Assembly (NCBI GenBank): GCA_027317185.1
Contig: DAHVFB010000032.1
Location: forward strand, 1 to 32,992
Source: Deltaproteobacteria bacterium
GTDB taxonomy: Bacteria; Desulfobacterota; Binatia; Binatales; Binataceae
Length of the DNA: 32,992 nucleotides
Direction: 5' to 3'
Shown here: one piece after another, positions 8,665 through 19,300 of the stretch
Position numbering within the stretch: the stretch's first letter is position 1
How the letters are laid out: each line of letters begins with the position of its first letter
Program-made: the position numbers and the translations under genes
Notes under the pieces: model-generated
What the model was told of the DNA's origin: nothing
Seen by the model: the letters and a program-made list of their open reading frames with translations, nothing else
Database searches by the model: none

Positions 8665-9180
8665 TCAGATTCTACCTACGACTGGCCGAATCTCAGTATG
8701 CTTGAGACGAAACCGGCGCACAGGCTCTCCAACGGCGGTGATGATTAGCACACCGGCAACGATGGCGACGGCATCCCGGCGAGTCTGCATCGCTCCAAGC
8801 GAGACGAGCATAGTGGTCGCCAGGGCGGCGGGCTGACCGGCTTTTAGAATCAGGGTGCCGAAGGTGGTGAGCGTGGCCGATATAGCTACGGCCCAGAGCC
8901 GGTCTGTGGATACAACGCCCGCCGAGATCACGTTAGGCGCAGCCCACGCATTCAACAGGTAGACTGCAAGAAAGCCAGAGCCTAGGCCAATCAGGTGCCC
9001 AACGATTATGTTATACGGTCTGGCGCTTCGTAGCTGCGGCTGTTCCACCAACTCGTAAGCTGTGGGACCCAGACTAGCAAAGATCAGAGGCTGTCTGGTC
9101 GCCCACCCGATTGCAGCCAGCACAAGCACCAGACCACCCTCCCCCAAGGTTGCCCAAAACAAATCGACTCGCCTTTTCAA
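8665..9180 (-). CDS. HPP-family integral membrane protein
   Basis: The 171-residue product has four or five hydrophobic helices and the family-type segment PLIFASLGPTAYEL followed by RPYNIIVGHLIGLGSGFLAV, then SAGVVSTDRLWAVAISATLT and KAGQPAALATTMLVSLGAM. HPP-family proteins are short membrane proteins; some plastid and cyanobacterial members have been linked to nitrite transport, but most have no known role. The start is TTG at 9180, supported by a strong AGGAGG seven bases upstream. The gene is complete and stands alone, flanked by remnants, so its context says little about function. Confidence 0.8.
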   Translation of the reverse strand: MKRRVDLFWATLGEGGLVLVLAAIGWATRQPLIFASLGPTAYELVEQPQLRSARPYNIIVGHLIGLGSGFLAVYLLNAWAAPNVISAGVVSTDRLWAVAISATLTTFGTLILKAGQPAALATTMLVSLGAMQTRRDAVAIVAGVLIITAVGEPVRRFRLKHTEIRPVVGRI

Positions 9181-9347
9181 AATCGCACCTCCTAGGAAAT
9201 CGTCTTACAAACAAATCGTTCATCTCATTGTAGCTTGAGTTTTGTGGACTCTACTTTATCCAGGATTTCCGAGCTATTACCGAAAGTTGTGGATCGATGA
9301 CGGCATGAAAAAGGCGGCGTACCCTTCCGCATAGGTAACGCGAACTG
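9181..9347. other. Intergenic region upstream of the HPP gene
   Basis: It contains the HPP ribosome binding site (AGGAGG on the reverse strand, about 9188-9193) and presumably its promoter, though I cannot point to convincing -35/-10 boxes. It abuts the IS3-like terminus. Confidence 0.4.
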
Positions 9348-10376
<1,029 letters not shown>

Positions 10377-10694
10377 GGCAGAAGGACAACGGTTGGCACG
10401 AAAGGACGATTCGACCTTCTGATTACGAATAAGCCTAAGACCCCAACCACGGGCCGCGAAGCCGGAAAAAGCTCAACAACGACGCAGACTCGACGTCCAT
10501 AGCAGTCGAGGGTCACCCACGGTTATTCAGGCTGTTACGGCACCAGATAGGCACCAAGGCGGGCGGTACTCCTTGTCCCAATCGTCGTGACGGCTGGGTA
10601 CGCCGCATTGAAACGGCCAAGGCGTCGACATCCACGACGGAGAGAATATGCGGGGGTCGTCTTGTAGTGTGTCGTTTCCCGCAGGGAAAGGCCG
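10377..10694. other. 318-base stretch without a recognisable gene
   Basis: Short open frames exist on both strands but have no recognisable motif or ribosome binding site. It separates the WYL remnant from the HsdR remnant and probably once carried the 3' context of hsdR and the promoter of the WYL gene. Confidence 0.35.
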
Positions 10695-11222
10695 TCATGC
10701 CGCAACGGCTGTCGCCCGCGCAGCCTCCAACGCTCGCATAAGTTCATCGACCTGTGCCGGAGTAAACAGAACATCCGGGCCGCGTGGCGTGAGGTCGGTG
10801 AACGGCGACTCATACAGAGCACTGGGTTCGACGGTGCCATGCTCCGTCAAGTGATCAACGATCAGGTTGATGAACTCAATCTGGTTGGCGGAGAGTGCCT
10901 TGCCCGCGATAAAGCCGGTCATGGCATCCTTGGCGGCGCCGCGATCGAGCCCAACAAGTGAACGGACGAACAGTCCGAGTCCCTGCGACTCCTCCGCAGC
11001 ACAGCGAACGTCCCCTGCCCCACCGAAACCGCTCTCAGCGAGCATCCTTTGAAGCTCACGGAGATCGCTCTCCGTCAGCGGCCTGTTCATCCGCAGCTTG
11101 TGAATAGCAACGCGATCAAGATGCTCTCGCAGGAAGGCACGCGCCTTGGCGCGGAACTTGACGTAGTCGGTCCCGACTGCAAAGCCGGGCAGTTCGATAT
11201 CGACTTCGCTGCCCATCAAGTC
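10695..11222 (-). pseudogene. hsdR: C-terminal domain of a type I restriction enzyme R subunit (HsdR, EcoEI-type)
   Basis: About 170 residues on the reverse strand match the C-terminal helical domain of type I restriction R subunits. Landmarks are KFRAKARAFLREHLDRVAIH, then ESQGLGLFVRSLVGLDRGAA, NQIEFINLIVDHLTEHG and LYESPFTDLTPRGPD. The helicase and nuclease domains are missing; upstream the same frame continues into IstA transposase sequence, so the fragment is fused in frame to it. The natural hsdR stop at 10695 is preserved. No hsdM or hsdS is present in the window. Confidence 0.78.
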
Positions 11223-11224
11223 CT

Positions 11225-11707
11225 CGTCTCCATCCGCTCGTCGGTAACGAACTCGACGTACGTCGTCCGGCTCCAGCCGAGCGTCGCGATGAACACCGCC
11301 AGCCGATCCTTCCCCGCGGCGAAGGGTCGCGAAGTCGGCCTGCATCTGGCGCCCCGGTTCGGTCTCGAACCGCATCAGCGGCTCCGGCTGAGCCACTGGC
11401 TTCAGCGTCGCCAGGTGATCCTTCAGGATGCTGATCCGCCCCGATAACCGAGCGCCCGCAGTTCGCGCAGCAGCACCGTCGCCGGTATCCATTCCGGCGC
11501 GGCGGCCTTCACCCGTTCAGCGATGTACTGCTTGTAGTGATCGAGCTTGCTGGACCGCGCCTCACGCTCGTACCGCGGCAGGCCTTCGCTGCGTATATAG
11601 CGCCGCACCGTGTTGCGCGACACCTTCAGCATTCGCGCGATGTCGCGAATGCTCTTGCCCTGCCTGCTCAAAACTCGGATCTCCACCGCTTCCTCCGCCA
11701 CCAGCAT
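11225..11707 (-). mobile_element. IstA (IS21 transposase) N-terminal remnant, frameshifted
   Basis: From ATG 11707 on the reverse strand the product begins MLVAEEAVEIRVLSRQGKSI, then ARMLKVSRNTVRRYIRSEG, the helix-turn-helix of IstA transposases. It continues through PEWIPATVLLRELRALGY. A frameshift near 11440 leads to ISILKDHLATLKPVAQPEP and RQMQADFATLRRG; a second near 11310 leads to DRLAVFIATLGWSRTTYVEF. Sequence then passes abruptly into hsdR. The DDE catalytic core is incomplete, so it is inactive. Bases near 11715-11745 (TGGAAGTGAACCCCTAAAC on the reverse strand) may belong to the IS21-type end. Confidence 0.75.
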
Positions 11708-11969
11708 TCTGTCCAGGTTTAGGGGTTCACTTCCACGGCTACAACAGCGGAACAAAATCGGCTAAAGCCTTGCACAAGAAAGCCGTTCGAGCTACCGAAC
11801 GAGCTGGAATTGGAAAGTCAAAAAGGAAATTCCGGTTGAAGCGGCTTTTTCGAGGGGCGCCGCCGTTCTTTAATAAGCCGTCACCTTGAACTTGCCTCTG
11901 GCGGAACCGCCTGACGTTGCTTCAGGTATTCGATAAAATTCCGGGCGCCGGCGCGAGTGAACTCACAGC
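11708..11969. other. Spacer between IstA remnant and APC permease
   Basis: No gene is recognised. It contains a possible IS21 terminal segment (11708-11750) and a small inverted repeat near 11788-11803 (GTTCG, six-base loop, CGAAC), with no clear poly-T tract. The permease promoter should lie here, but I see no convincing -35/-10 pair. Confidence 0.35.
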
Positions 11970-13844
11970 ATGTCACTGATCGATACGATTTTTGGACGCC
12001 CGCTCGCCTCCAATGAGGCCGGCGAACAACGCATTGGCCCGGCCGCGGGCGTACCGACCTTTGGACTCGATGCGCTCAGTTCGGCTGCGTATGGCCCCGA
12101 GGCGGCACTGACCGTACTGCTGTCGCTCGGCGCTGCGGGATTGACGTTAATTCTTCCGATCACGATCGCGATCGTTATTCTGCTCGGCATCGTTTACGTC
12201 AGTTACCTGCAGACTATCGCGGCGTATCCGAACGGCGGCGGCTCCTACACGGTCGCCCGCGAGAACCTCGGCGCCAACGCTAGTCTGCTGGCGGCGGCCG
12301 CCCTGATGACAGACTACGTACTAAATGTCGCGGTCGGAATCTCGGCCGGCATCGGGGCGCTGATCTCGGCCGTGCCGGCCCTTCAGCCTTATACGCTCAC
12401 ACTCTGTCTCGTCATTCTGGTCCTGCTGACCTTGGTGAATCTACGCGGCATCGCCGAGGCGGGCACGCTGTTTATGCTGCCGACCTGCGCCTTCATTCTG
12501 AGTCTGATCGCGCTGGTTTTCTGGGGCCTGATCGCGACGATCTCCGCGGGCGGTCATCCCCATCCGGTGGTTCCCCCGGCACGTCTCGCCCACGCCACCG
12601 AAGCTGTGAGCACATGGCTGCTGCTGCGGGCGTTCGCTAGCGGTTGCACCGCGATGACCGGCGTCGAAGCGGTCAGCAACGGGGTGCAAGCGTTTCGCGA
12701 GCCGGTCGTGCCGGCGGCGCGCCGCACTCTCTCAATCATCATTGTGATCCTGATGGTGCTGCTGCTCGGCATCGCATACCTTGCGCATGCCTACCACGTC
12801 GGCGCGACCGAACCGGGGACATCGCAGTACCAGAGCGTTCTATCTCAGTTGATCGGTGCAGTCGCCGGTCGGGGAATCTTTTACTGGGTAAGCATCGCTT
12901 CGATTCTGCTGGTGCTGTGCCTCTCGGCGAATACCTCGTTTGCCGACTTCCCGCGACTTTGCCGCGCTGTGGCGGAGGACGGTTATCTGCCGCGCTCGTT
13001 CACCACCCAGGGGCGGCGGCTAGTCTATTCGGAGGGCATCTGGGTGCTCGCGTTTTTGTCTGGAGCACTGCTGATCGTGTTCGACGGCATTACTGACCGG
13101 CTGATTCCGCTTTTCGCGGTCGGAGCATTTCTGGCCTTCACCCTGTCGCAGAGCGGGATGGTCGCGCATTGGTGGAAGCGCCAGGAGCGAGGTGCGCATG
13201 TCAGCATGGCGGTGAACGGACTGGGGGCGACGGCGACTGCCGTCACGGTAGTAGTGTTGGCGGTCGTCAAGTTCATGGCGGGCGCGTGGATGGTGGTGCT
13301 GTTGGTGCCTTCGCTGGTCGCGCTAATGCTCGCGGTCGGCCGCCATTATCGAAGAATCGAACGAGAAACTGCGGCGCCCGGCAAGCTCAAGCTCGAGAAT
13401 CTGCAAGAGCCGATCGTGATCGTGCCGATCATCGATTGGAGTTCGACCGCGGAAAACGGACTGCGGTTCGCGATGACACTGTCGAGTGAGGTCGAAGTGC
13501 TGCATATTGAGAGCGAAGACACGACCAAATCGCTCCAACGGATTTGGCCGACGCGCGTGGAAAATCCGGCGCGCGAGGCGAAGCAGGCGGTCCCGCGGCT
13601 GACGGTGCTCAAATCACCGTTTCGATTCGTGGTGCAGCCGATTATCGATCACGTCCTGGAGGTCGGGCGGAAGAACCCGGATCGTACCATCGCGGTGCTG
13701 TTGCCGGAGCTCGTCGAACGGCAATGGTACCAATATTTTCTTCACAACCAGCGCGCCCGGATTCTCGCGGCACGTCTTCTGGCGCAGGGAACGCACCGCA
13801 TCGTGATCGTCAATGTGCCCTGGTATCTGCGCAAAGAACGCTAG
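11970..13844 (+). CDS. APC-superfamily permease, KimA/YdaO-like
   Basis: The 624-residue protein has about twelve hydrophobic helices within residues ~40-455 and a soluble C-terminal region of ~170 residues. TFGLDALSSAAYGPEAALTV near residues 30-48 matches the first-helix signature of KimA/YdaO-type transporters, and YPNGGGSYTVARENLG fits the second half of helix 2. The Bacillus relative KimA imports potassium and has a universal-stress-protein-like cytosolic domain that resembles this tail (IVIVPIIDWSSTAENGLRFA). Potassium or amino-acid import is therefore likely, but the substrate is inferred. Start ATG 11970. The gene is intact and stands just past the remnants. Confidence 0.85.
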   Translation: MSLIDTIFGRPLASNEAGEQRIGPAAGVPTFGLDALSSAAYGPEAALTVLLSLGAAGLTLILPITIAIVILLGIVYVSYLQTIAAYPNGGGSYTVARENLGANASLLAAAALMTDYVLNVAVGISAGIGALISAVPALQPYTLTLCLVILVLLTLVNLRGIAEAGTLFMLPTCAFILSLIALVFWGLIATISAGGHPHPVVPPARLAHATEAVSTWLLLRAFASGCTAMTGVEAVSNGVQAFREPVVPAARRTLSIIIVILMVLLLGIAYLAHAYHVGATEPGTSQYQSVLSQLIGAVAGRGIFYWVSIASILLVLCLSANTSFADFPRLCRAVAEDGYLPRSFTTQGRRLVYSEGIWVLAFLSGALLIVFDGITDRLIPLFAVGAFLAFTLSQSGMVAHWWKRQERGAHVSMAVNGLGATATAVTVVVLAVVKFMAGAWMVVLLVPSLVALMLAVGRHYRRIERETAAPGKLKLENLQEPIVIVPIIDWSSTAENGLRFAMTLSSEVEVLHIESEDTTKSLQRIWPTRVENPAREAKQAVPRLTVLKSPFRFVVQPIIDHVLEVGRKNPDRTIAVLLPELVERQWYQYFLHNQRARILAARLLAQGTHRIVIVNVPWYLRKER

Positions 13845-13990
13845 GTTGTGAGCCGGGGTGTGGCCCGCACCGTCAATGCAGGGAGTCTCTCATCGAGCAC
13901 AGGTGTCGATCGCGAAGCCCGCGGCTGGGAAAACCAATTATCGCCGCTTCAATGGGGCCGCGCTCCGATGAGCGCGGAAATGAGGATCGC

Positions 13991-14548
13991 ATGATTTGGT
14001 TTCACGATCTGGTTGTTCATGGCAACGCGGCCGCGCTCGGAAAATTGATTGCGACGATTGAATCGCACCTGGAGCCGAATTGGCACCGGGACTTGGAAAC
14101 CGAGCGCCGAGCGGCCCGTGTTAAAGATCCTCGGCTTTATTTGATTCGATGTCGCAAAACTTCCGGCGACATCGGATTCGCGCTGGCGGAGTGTGAGGGA
14201 GTTATCTGCGTCGACAACGTCTTCGCCTATCCCGGCAAATGCGTGTCCGCCCCCGAGTACGGTGCGCTGCTGGAGGATTTCTTTAGGACAATCGTCAAAC
14301 CGGCAGCCGACGAATTGGGATTGCGGTACTTTTCCAGCGGGTTCGAGGACAGATTCCCACAATCGGCCAAGCGCCATCGCCGGCGCTCGGCAATCGAAAT
14401 CGCGCTTGGGTTTGGGGTCGTATTGCGGCTCCGCGCCGAGGGTTATCTCAGCCGCTTTCCAGTCCGGAGCGAAGCCGACGGCGGGCCAATCGATCAACTA
14501 TCGATGGCGCATCGACTGCTCAAGATTTACCCGTCGCGTCAAAACTGA
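13991..14548 (+). CDS. Hypothetical protein, 185 residues
   Basis: ATG 13991 is preceded by GAGG at 13982-13985. The product is soluble and charged, with no signal peptide or membrane segment. Stretches such as LYLIRCRKTSGDIGFALAE and FFRTIVKPAADELGLRYFSS look like a compact alpha/beta domain, but I recognise no family. The same frame is open for some distance upstream, overlapping the permease antiparallel-free in another frame, but that upstream part is arginine-rich shadow sequence. Immediately after its TGA, coding-like sequence continues in the same frame to 14731, so the gene may be a truncated version of a longer ancestor. Confidence 0.6.
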   Translation: MIWFHDLVVHGNAAALGKLIATIESHLEPNWHRDLETERRAARVKDPRLYLIRCRKTSGDIGFALAECEGVICVDNVFAYPGKCVSAPEYGALLEDFFRTIVKPAADELGLRYFSSGFEDRFPQSAKRHRRRSAIEIALGFGVVLRLRAEGYLSRFPVRSEADGGPIDQLSMAHRLLKIYPSRQN

Positions 14549-14731
14549 GCGGAATCCGCTTTCAAGATTGCAGCAAACCTCGCGAGCCGCTGGATTCGCG
14601 ATGGCCTCCTCGTCAGTCAAGCCTTCAAACTGGTCGCGCTCTATCCCCCCGGAGACTACCCGCCAGCACGCTTTGAGGCACTCGCCCTCGGAAGTCTCGC
14701 TCGCGACTTCCGCCGACACAGAGGCACTTGA
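14549..14731 (+). pseudogene. In-frame coding-like continuation after the stop of the 185-residue gene
   Basis: Reading on in the same frame after the TGA at 14546-14548 gives about 60 residues, including IAANLASRWIRDGLLVSQAF, then PPGDYPPARFEALALGSLAR, ending at TGA 14729-14731. Third codon positions are strongly G/C-biased and the composition is protein-like. No start codon with a ribosome binding site precedes it. It is either the severed tail of the upstream gene, opened to decay by a nonsense mutation, or a separate fragment. The family is not recognised. Confidence 0.4.
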
Positions 14732-15153
14732 TAGAGGCGCGACACTGGTAAGCCCGGGAAACCTTGTCAGGCTTCCCTCGAGAGGTGCGCGGAAACGTTA
14801 ACGCAGTTGAATCAAATGATGCCGCTTCTTGCCTCCCCTTGGGTTCGGGAAAGGCGAATTCGAGTCGGTTGAATCGTTCGATTTGGGGTGGCCGGTTGCC
14901 CTCCTCGATTCGTCAGTGATCAACTCGCTGCTTACAGACCGCATTCTACCCCACGATGGCTCTTCAAGCCCTTCCCCAACGCGTGGGGGCTGCCTTTGTG
15001 CGAGAGCGCGCATCACAGGTTGACGTTGCCGCACGATTTTCGCTCGGCCTACGATGGTGATAGCTTACTGCGCGTGTCTAATCCGGGCAATGTCCGCGTT
15101 ATGCGCGCGAATTCGCCTTAGAGCGCGGGCTGGTCGCTGAGGGGGAACTGGAA
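14732..15153. other. Intergenic region upstream of the defence operon
   Basis: About 420 bases without a recognised gene. Short frames on both strands have low-complexity translations. The promoter of the downstream six-gene operon should lie here, but no clear boxes are visible. GAGGGGG at about 15139-15145 is the ribosome binding site for the ASCH gene. Confidence 0.4.
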
Positions 15154-15558
15154 TTGTCTCGGTCGGAAGAACAGCGGGCACTCTCGATCCGGCAGCCCTG
15201 GGCCTATGCGATTCTGCATCTCGGCAAGGATGTCGAAAACAGACCCTGGCGCACTCACTATCGAGGACGGATTCTCATTCAGGCAGCGCTCAAAATCGAA
15301 CGTAAGGAGGCCGCGAAGCTCAAGCTCGATCTCGACGAATTGCCAACCGGCGCGATCGTCGGCTCAGTCGAGATCGTCGATTGCGTCCGAAACTCGAAGA
15401 GCAAATGGGCGATCCGCGGTCAGTGGCATTGGAAACTCGAGAACCCCCGCTATCTCGCGAAACCGATTCCGTTCAAAGGAGCGCTCGGATTCATCCGCGT
15501 TCCGCCTCGGCTACTCAACGGGAAGCACTTTCTCGCGTCGAACAAGGCCCGCATATGA
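15154..15558 (+). CDS. ASCH-domain protein
   Basis: This 134-residue protein has the ASCH fold signature: RALSIRQPWAYAILHLGKDV then ENRPWRTHYRGRILIQAAL at residues ~8-48, and the later beta strands GAIVGSVEIVDC and GQWHWKLENPRYL. ASCH domains bind RNA or nucleic acid and some relatives are nucleases or RNA amidohydrolases. The start is TTG 15154, with GAGGGGG about nine bases upstream. The ATG of the next gene overlaps its stop (ATGA at 15555), so it opens a coupled operon with restriction genes. A role as modulator or RNA-binding arm of the defence system is inference. Confidence 0.82.
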   Translation: MSRSEEQRALSIRQPWAYAILHLGKDVENRPWRTHYRGRILIQAALKIERKEAAKLKLDLDELPTGAIVGSVEIVDCVRNSKSKWAIRGQWHWKLENPRYLAKPIPFKGALGFIRVPPRLLNGKHFLASNKARI

Positions 15559-16346
15559 TTGTCACGGTTTTCTCGTGGGGTTACTGGGGCTGGGGTAGCG
15601 CGACCGAGCAACTTGTCAAAGCGGCAGACGCTGGAGAAGCAGCGCACGGATTCCAGCCCCCGATCTTTGTCGATGCTCGCTTGCGGCGGCAGGGGCGTGC
15701 CAAGGGCTTTGTCGGCAACGCGTTCCGCGATCTCGTGGGCGAGTCGCGTTACCACTGGCTGGACGATCTCGGCAACCTCGCGATAGCGACTGGCCGCGAT
15801 GAAGTCGAGATTAAAAACCCCGCTGCGGTTTCCGAGTTGCTCGATCTGGCGTTGCTCGCGGCCGATGAGCGCAGGCGCGTGATGTTTTACTGTGCGTGCG
15901 AATTTCCCCGGCTTGATGGAAAGCTCGCGTGCCATCGCCTGACGATCACAGACCTGCTGCTGGCGCACGCGAAGAAAATTGGCCAAGCGATCTCGGTCGT
16001 GGAATGGCCCGGCGGAGAACCGGTCGAAGCGCAACTGGAAGTCGATCGCAAGTTGTTCGCGGCGCTGATGCGCAACCAAAAGAGTATCCCCTTCAGCACT
16101 AACCGGCTGAACGATTTCGCCGGTCTACCGTGGGGTTCCGTGGTTGCCCTCAAGTGCGAAGGTGGCACGACGACAGGCAACGTTCTGGTTGGACCGGCCA
16201 GATTTGCAGCGTCGAGAAACGGAGTTGGCTTCTGGTATCTTCCTGTTCTCCGACCGCCGGAGTCCGGTGCCTCTACGGAATCGTTGCGGGCATATGCCGC
16301 GCAATGGCGAACGGCGCACGGACTCGACGAGCGCAAATCGGGGTAA
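15555..16346 (+). CDS. DUF488-like protein
   Basis: The product has 263 residues. Residues ~37-75 (FVDARLRRQGRAKGF through YHWLDDLGNL) and the cysteine-containing strand VMFYCACEFP at 109-118 followed by ACHR resemble DUF488, whose core is a strand with Cys and a conserved Cys-His pair. The second half (~140-263) has no domain I recognise. DUF488 proteins are small, of unknown biochemical function, and often lie in defence or mobile loci. Start ATG 15555 overlaps the ASCH stop, and its own stop lies 12 bases before the Res gene, so it belongs to the same transcript. Confidence 0.68.
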   Translation: MIVTVFSWGYWGWGSATEQLVKAADAGEAAHGFQPPIFVDARLRRQGRAKGFVGNAFRDLVGESRYHWLDDLGNLAIATGRDEVEIKNPAAVSELLDLALLAADERRRVMFYCACEFPRLDGKLACHRLTITDLLLAHAKKIGQAISVVEWPGGEPVEAQLEVDRKLFAALMRNQKSIPFSTNRLNDFAGLPWGSVVALKCEGGTTTGNVLVGPARFAASRNGVGFWYLPVLRPPESGASTESLRAYAAQWRTAHGLDERKSG

Positions 16347-16358
16347 GCGTCAGCAAAC

Positions 16359-19300
16359 ATGGCCAATGAATTTTTTGAACACCCGATTCTTAACTCTCCC
16401 TATGAATACCCGTCGAGGCATTGGGATCTCGATGAGGCTGGGCAGCCCACACAGAAGATCATCGAGCGCCGGCGCGATGCCAAATTCATCACGCCGATCC
16501 CAAAGCCAAAGAAACGCAAGGCTGCCGGACAGTCGGGATTTGTGTTCGACGAAGGCAAGGGTCTCTCCACCGAGGAGCAGCAATACGGCACTACTTCCAA
16601 CATCAATGAAGTCCGCCATGCCGTGGACGTTTGGCGTGCATTGCCCAACCCCAATCAATGGCAAGTCACGCCGGAAACAACTCGGCTCCTTCAGCATTGG
16701 CGGCATCACAAGTTCAGCGGCATCCGCCCGTTCTTCTGCCAGGTGGAGGCCGTGGAGACCGCAATCTGGCTCATCGAGGTCGCTCCCCAATCCAGAAACG
16801 GTAAGCGCGTTCTCGACCACCTCGATTCGGCCAACAAAGATGCGAACCCCGAACTGCTGCGTTTCGCACTGAAACTGGCCACCGGCGCGGGCAAGACCAC
16901 CGTGATGGCCATGCTCATCGCCTGGCAAACTATCAATGCGGTGCGACGCCCGGCGAGCAAAACTTTCACGCGCGGATTTTTGGTATGTGCACCTGGCTTG
17001 ACGATCAAAGACCGGCTGCGCGTCCTCCAACCCAACGATCCCGACAGCTACTACGCAAACCGCGAACTTGTTCCCGGCGACATGCTCGGCGATGTGAACC
17101 GGGCCAAGATCGTCATCACCAATTACCACGCATTCGGTCTTCGCGAGCGTCTGGAGATTTCCAAAGGCGGCCGCCAGCTTCTCCAGGGTCGCACGGGTGA
17201 GGAACCCAACACGCTCGAGACGGAAGGCCAGATGATCCAGCGCGTGATGCCCGATTTGATGGGGATGAAAAACATCCTCGCCATCAATGATGAGGCGCAC
17301 CACTGCTACCGGGAAAAGCCGAAAGACGCGGACGATGAGGATCTGAAAAGCGACGAGAAGAAGGAGGCCGAAAAAAACAACGAAGCGGCCCGCCTCTGGA
17401 TATCCGGCCTCGAAGCGGTGAACCGCAAACTCGGCCTGAGCCGCGTCATTGATTTATCCGCGACGCCGTTTTTTCTGCGCGGCTCCGGTTACGGCGAGGG
17501 CACATTGTTTCACTGGACGGTGAGCGATTTCTCGCTCATGGATGCCATCGAGTGCGGCATCGTCAAACTGCCGCGGGTTCCCGTGGCGGAGAACATCCCC
17601 GGCGACCAGATGCCAATGTTCCGCGACCTCTGGGAGAACATCCGCAAAGAGATGCCCAAGAAGGGGCGCGGCAAAGGCGGAGAACTCGACCCGCTCGAAC
17701 TCCCCACCCGCTTGCAGACGGCTTTGGAAGCCCTATACGGCCACTATGCGAAGACCTTCAAGCTCTGGGAGGAAAAGGGCATCAAGGTGCCTCCCTGTTT
17801 CATCATCGTCTGCCAGAACACTGCGATCTCAAAGCTCGTCTATGACTTCATCTCCGGTTTCGACCGCAAGAACGATGACGGAACTACCACCCCGGTTAAT
17901 GGGCGCCTCGCACTGTTCCGCAACTTCGACGAAACTACAGGCAATCCACTCCCGCGCCCGAACACGCTGCTGATCGACAGCGAGCAACTTGAGGCGGGCG
18001 ATGCGCTCGACGACAACTTTCGCGGCATGGCGGCCGACGAGATTGAGCGCTTTCGGCGCGAGATCGTGGAGCGAAGCGGCGATCCGCGCGCCGGCGACAA
18101 CATCACCGACCAGGAATTGCTCCGCGAGGTCATGAACACTGTCGGCAAGCCCGGACAACTTGGCGCCGCGATCCGATGTGTCGTCTCCGTCTCAATGCTC
18201 ACCGAGGGTTGGGATGCCAATACCGTCACCCACGTCCTCGGCATCCGCGCCTTCGGCACTCAGCTTTTGTGCGAGCAGGTAATTGGTCGCGCGCTGCGCC
18301 GTCAGTCCTATGAGTTGAACGAAGAAGGCGCGGATAAGGGACTCTTCAACGTGGAATACGCCGATGTCTTCGGCATTCCCTTCGACTTCACCGCGAAGCC
18401 GGTCATCGCTCCGCCACAGCCGCCGCGCGAGACGGTTCAGGTCAAGGCCATCAGTCCTGAGCGTGACGCGCTCGAAATCCGCTTTCCCCGCGTCGAGGGT
18501 TATCGCGTCGAGTTGCCTGAAGAGCGGCTCGAAGCCATCTTCAACGACGACTCCATCCTTGAACTCAGCCCCGACCTGGTCGGCCCGTCCATCACTCGCA
18601 ATTCCGGCATCATCGGCGAGGGCGTGGATTTGAGTCTCGAGCACCTGGACGACATGAGGCCTTCTACGCTCGTGTTTCACGTCACCCAGCGGCTGCTTTA
18701 CACGAAATGGCGCGATCCCGGCGAGGAGCCGAAGCTCTACCTTTTCGGCCAGCTCAAGCGCATCGCCAAACAGTGGCTCGATACCTGCCTCGTCTGTAAA
18801 GGCGAAACCTATCCTGCGCTGCTTATGTATCAGGAACTCGCCGACATGGCCTGCAACCGGATCACCGCGGGCATCACCCGGAAGTTCGTCGGCGTGCGGC
18901 CAATCAAGGCGCTGCTTGACCCCTACAATCCCACTGGTTCCACCAGGCACGTCCGCTTCAACACCTCACGCGCCGACAGATGGGACACGAGCGGTCCACC
19001 GCCGAAGAACCACGTCAACTGGGTCGTGCTCGACAGCGACTGGGAGGCGGAGTTTTGCCGCGTTGCGGAATCGCATCCCAAAGTGATCGCCTATACCAAG
19101 AACCACAATCTCGGCCTCGAAGTGCCGTACCGGTACGGCTCCGAAACGCGGAAGTATCTGCCCGACTTCATCGTGCTGGTGGATGACGATCACGGTCCCG
19201 AGGATCTGCTGCATCTCGTGGTGGAAATTAAAGGCTACCGCCGCGAGGACGCGAAGGAGAAGAAGTCCACGATGGACACCTACTGGGTGCCGGGAGTGAA

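Noticed and set aside
11785-11805. Inverted repeat as a terminator
   Set aside because: The stem is only five base pairs and no T-run follows.
13544-13990. Upstream extension of the 185-residue hypothetical gene
   Set aside because: It lies inside the permease gene in another frame and is arginine/glycine-rich shadow sequence; ATG 13991 has a proper ribosome binding site.
18192-18950. Long minus-strand frames opposite the Res, Mod and helicase genes
   Set aside because: High-GC genes commonly leave long antisense frames; these show no motifs or start signals.
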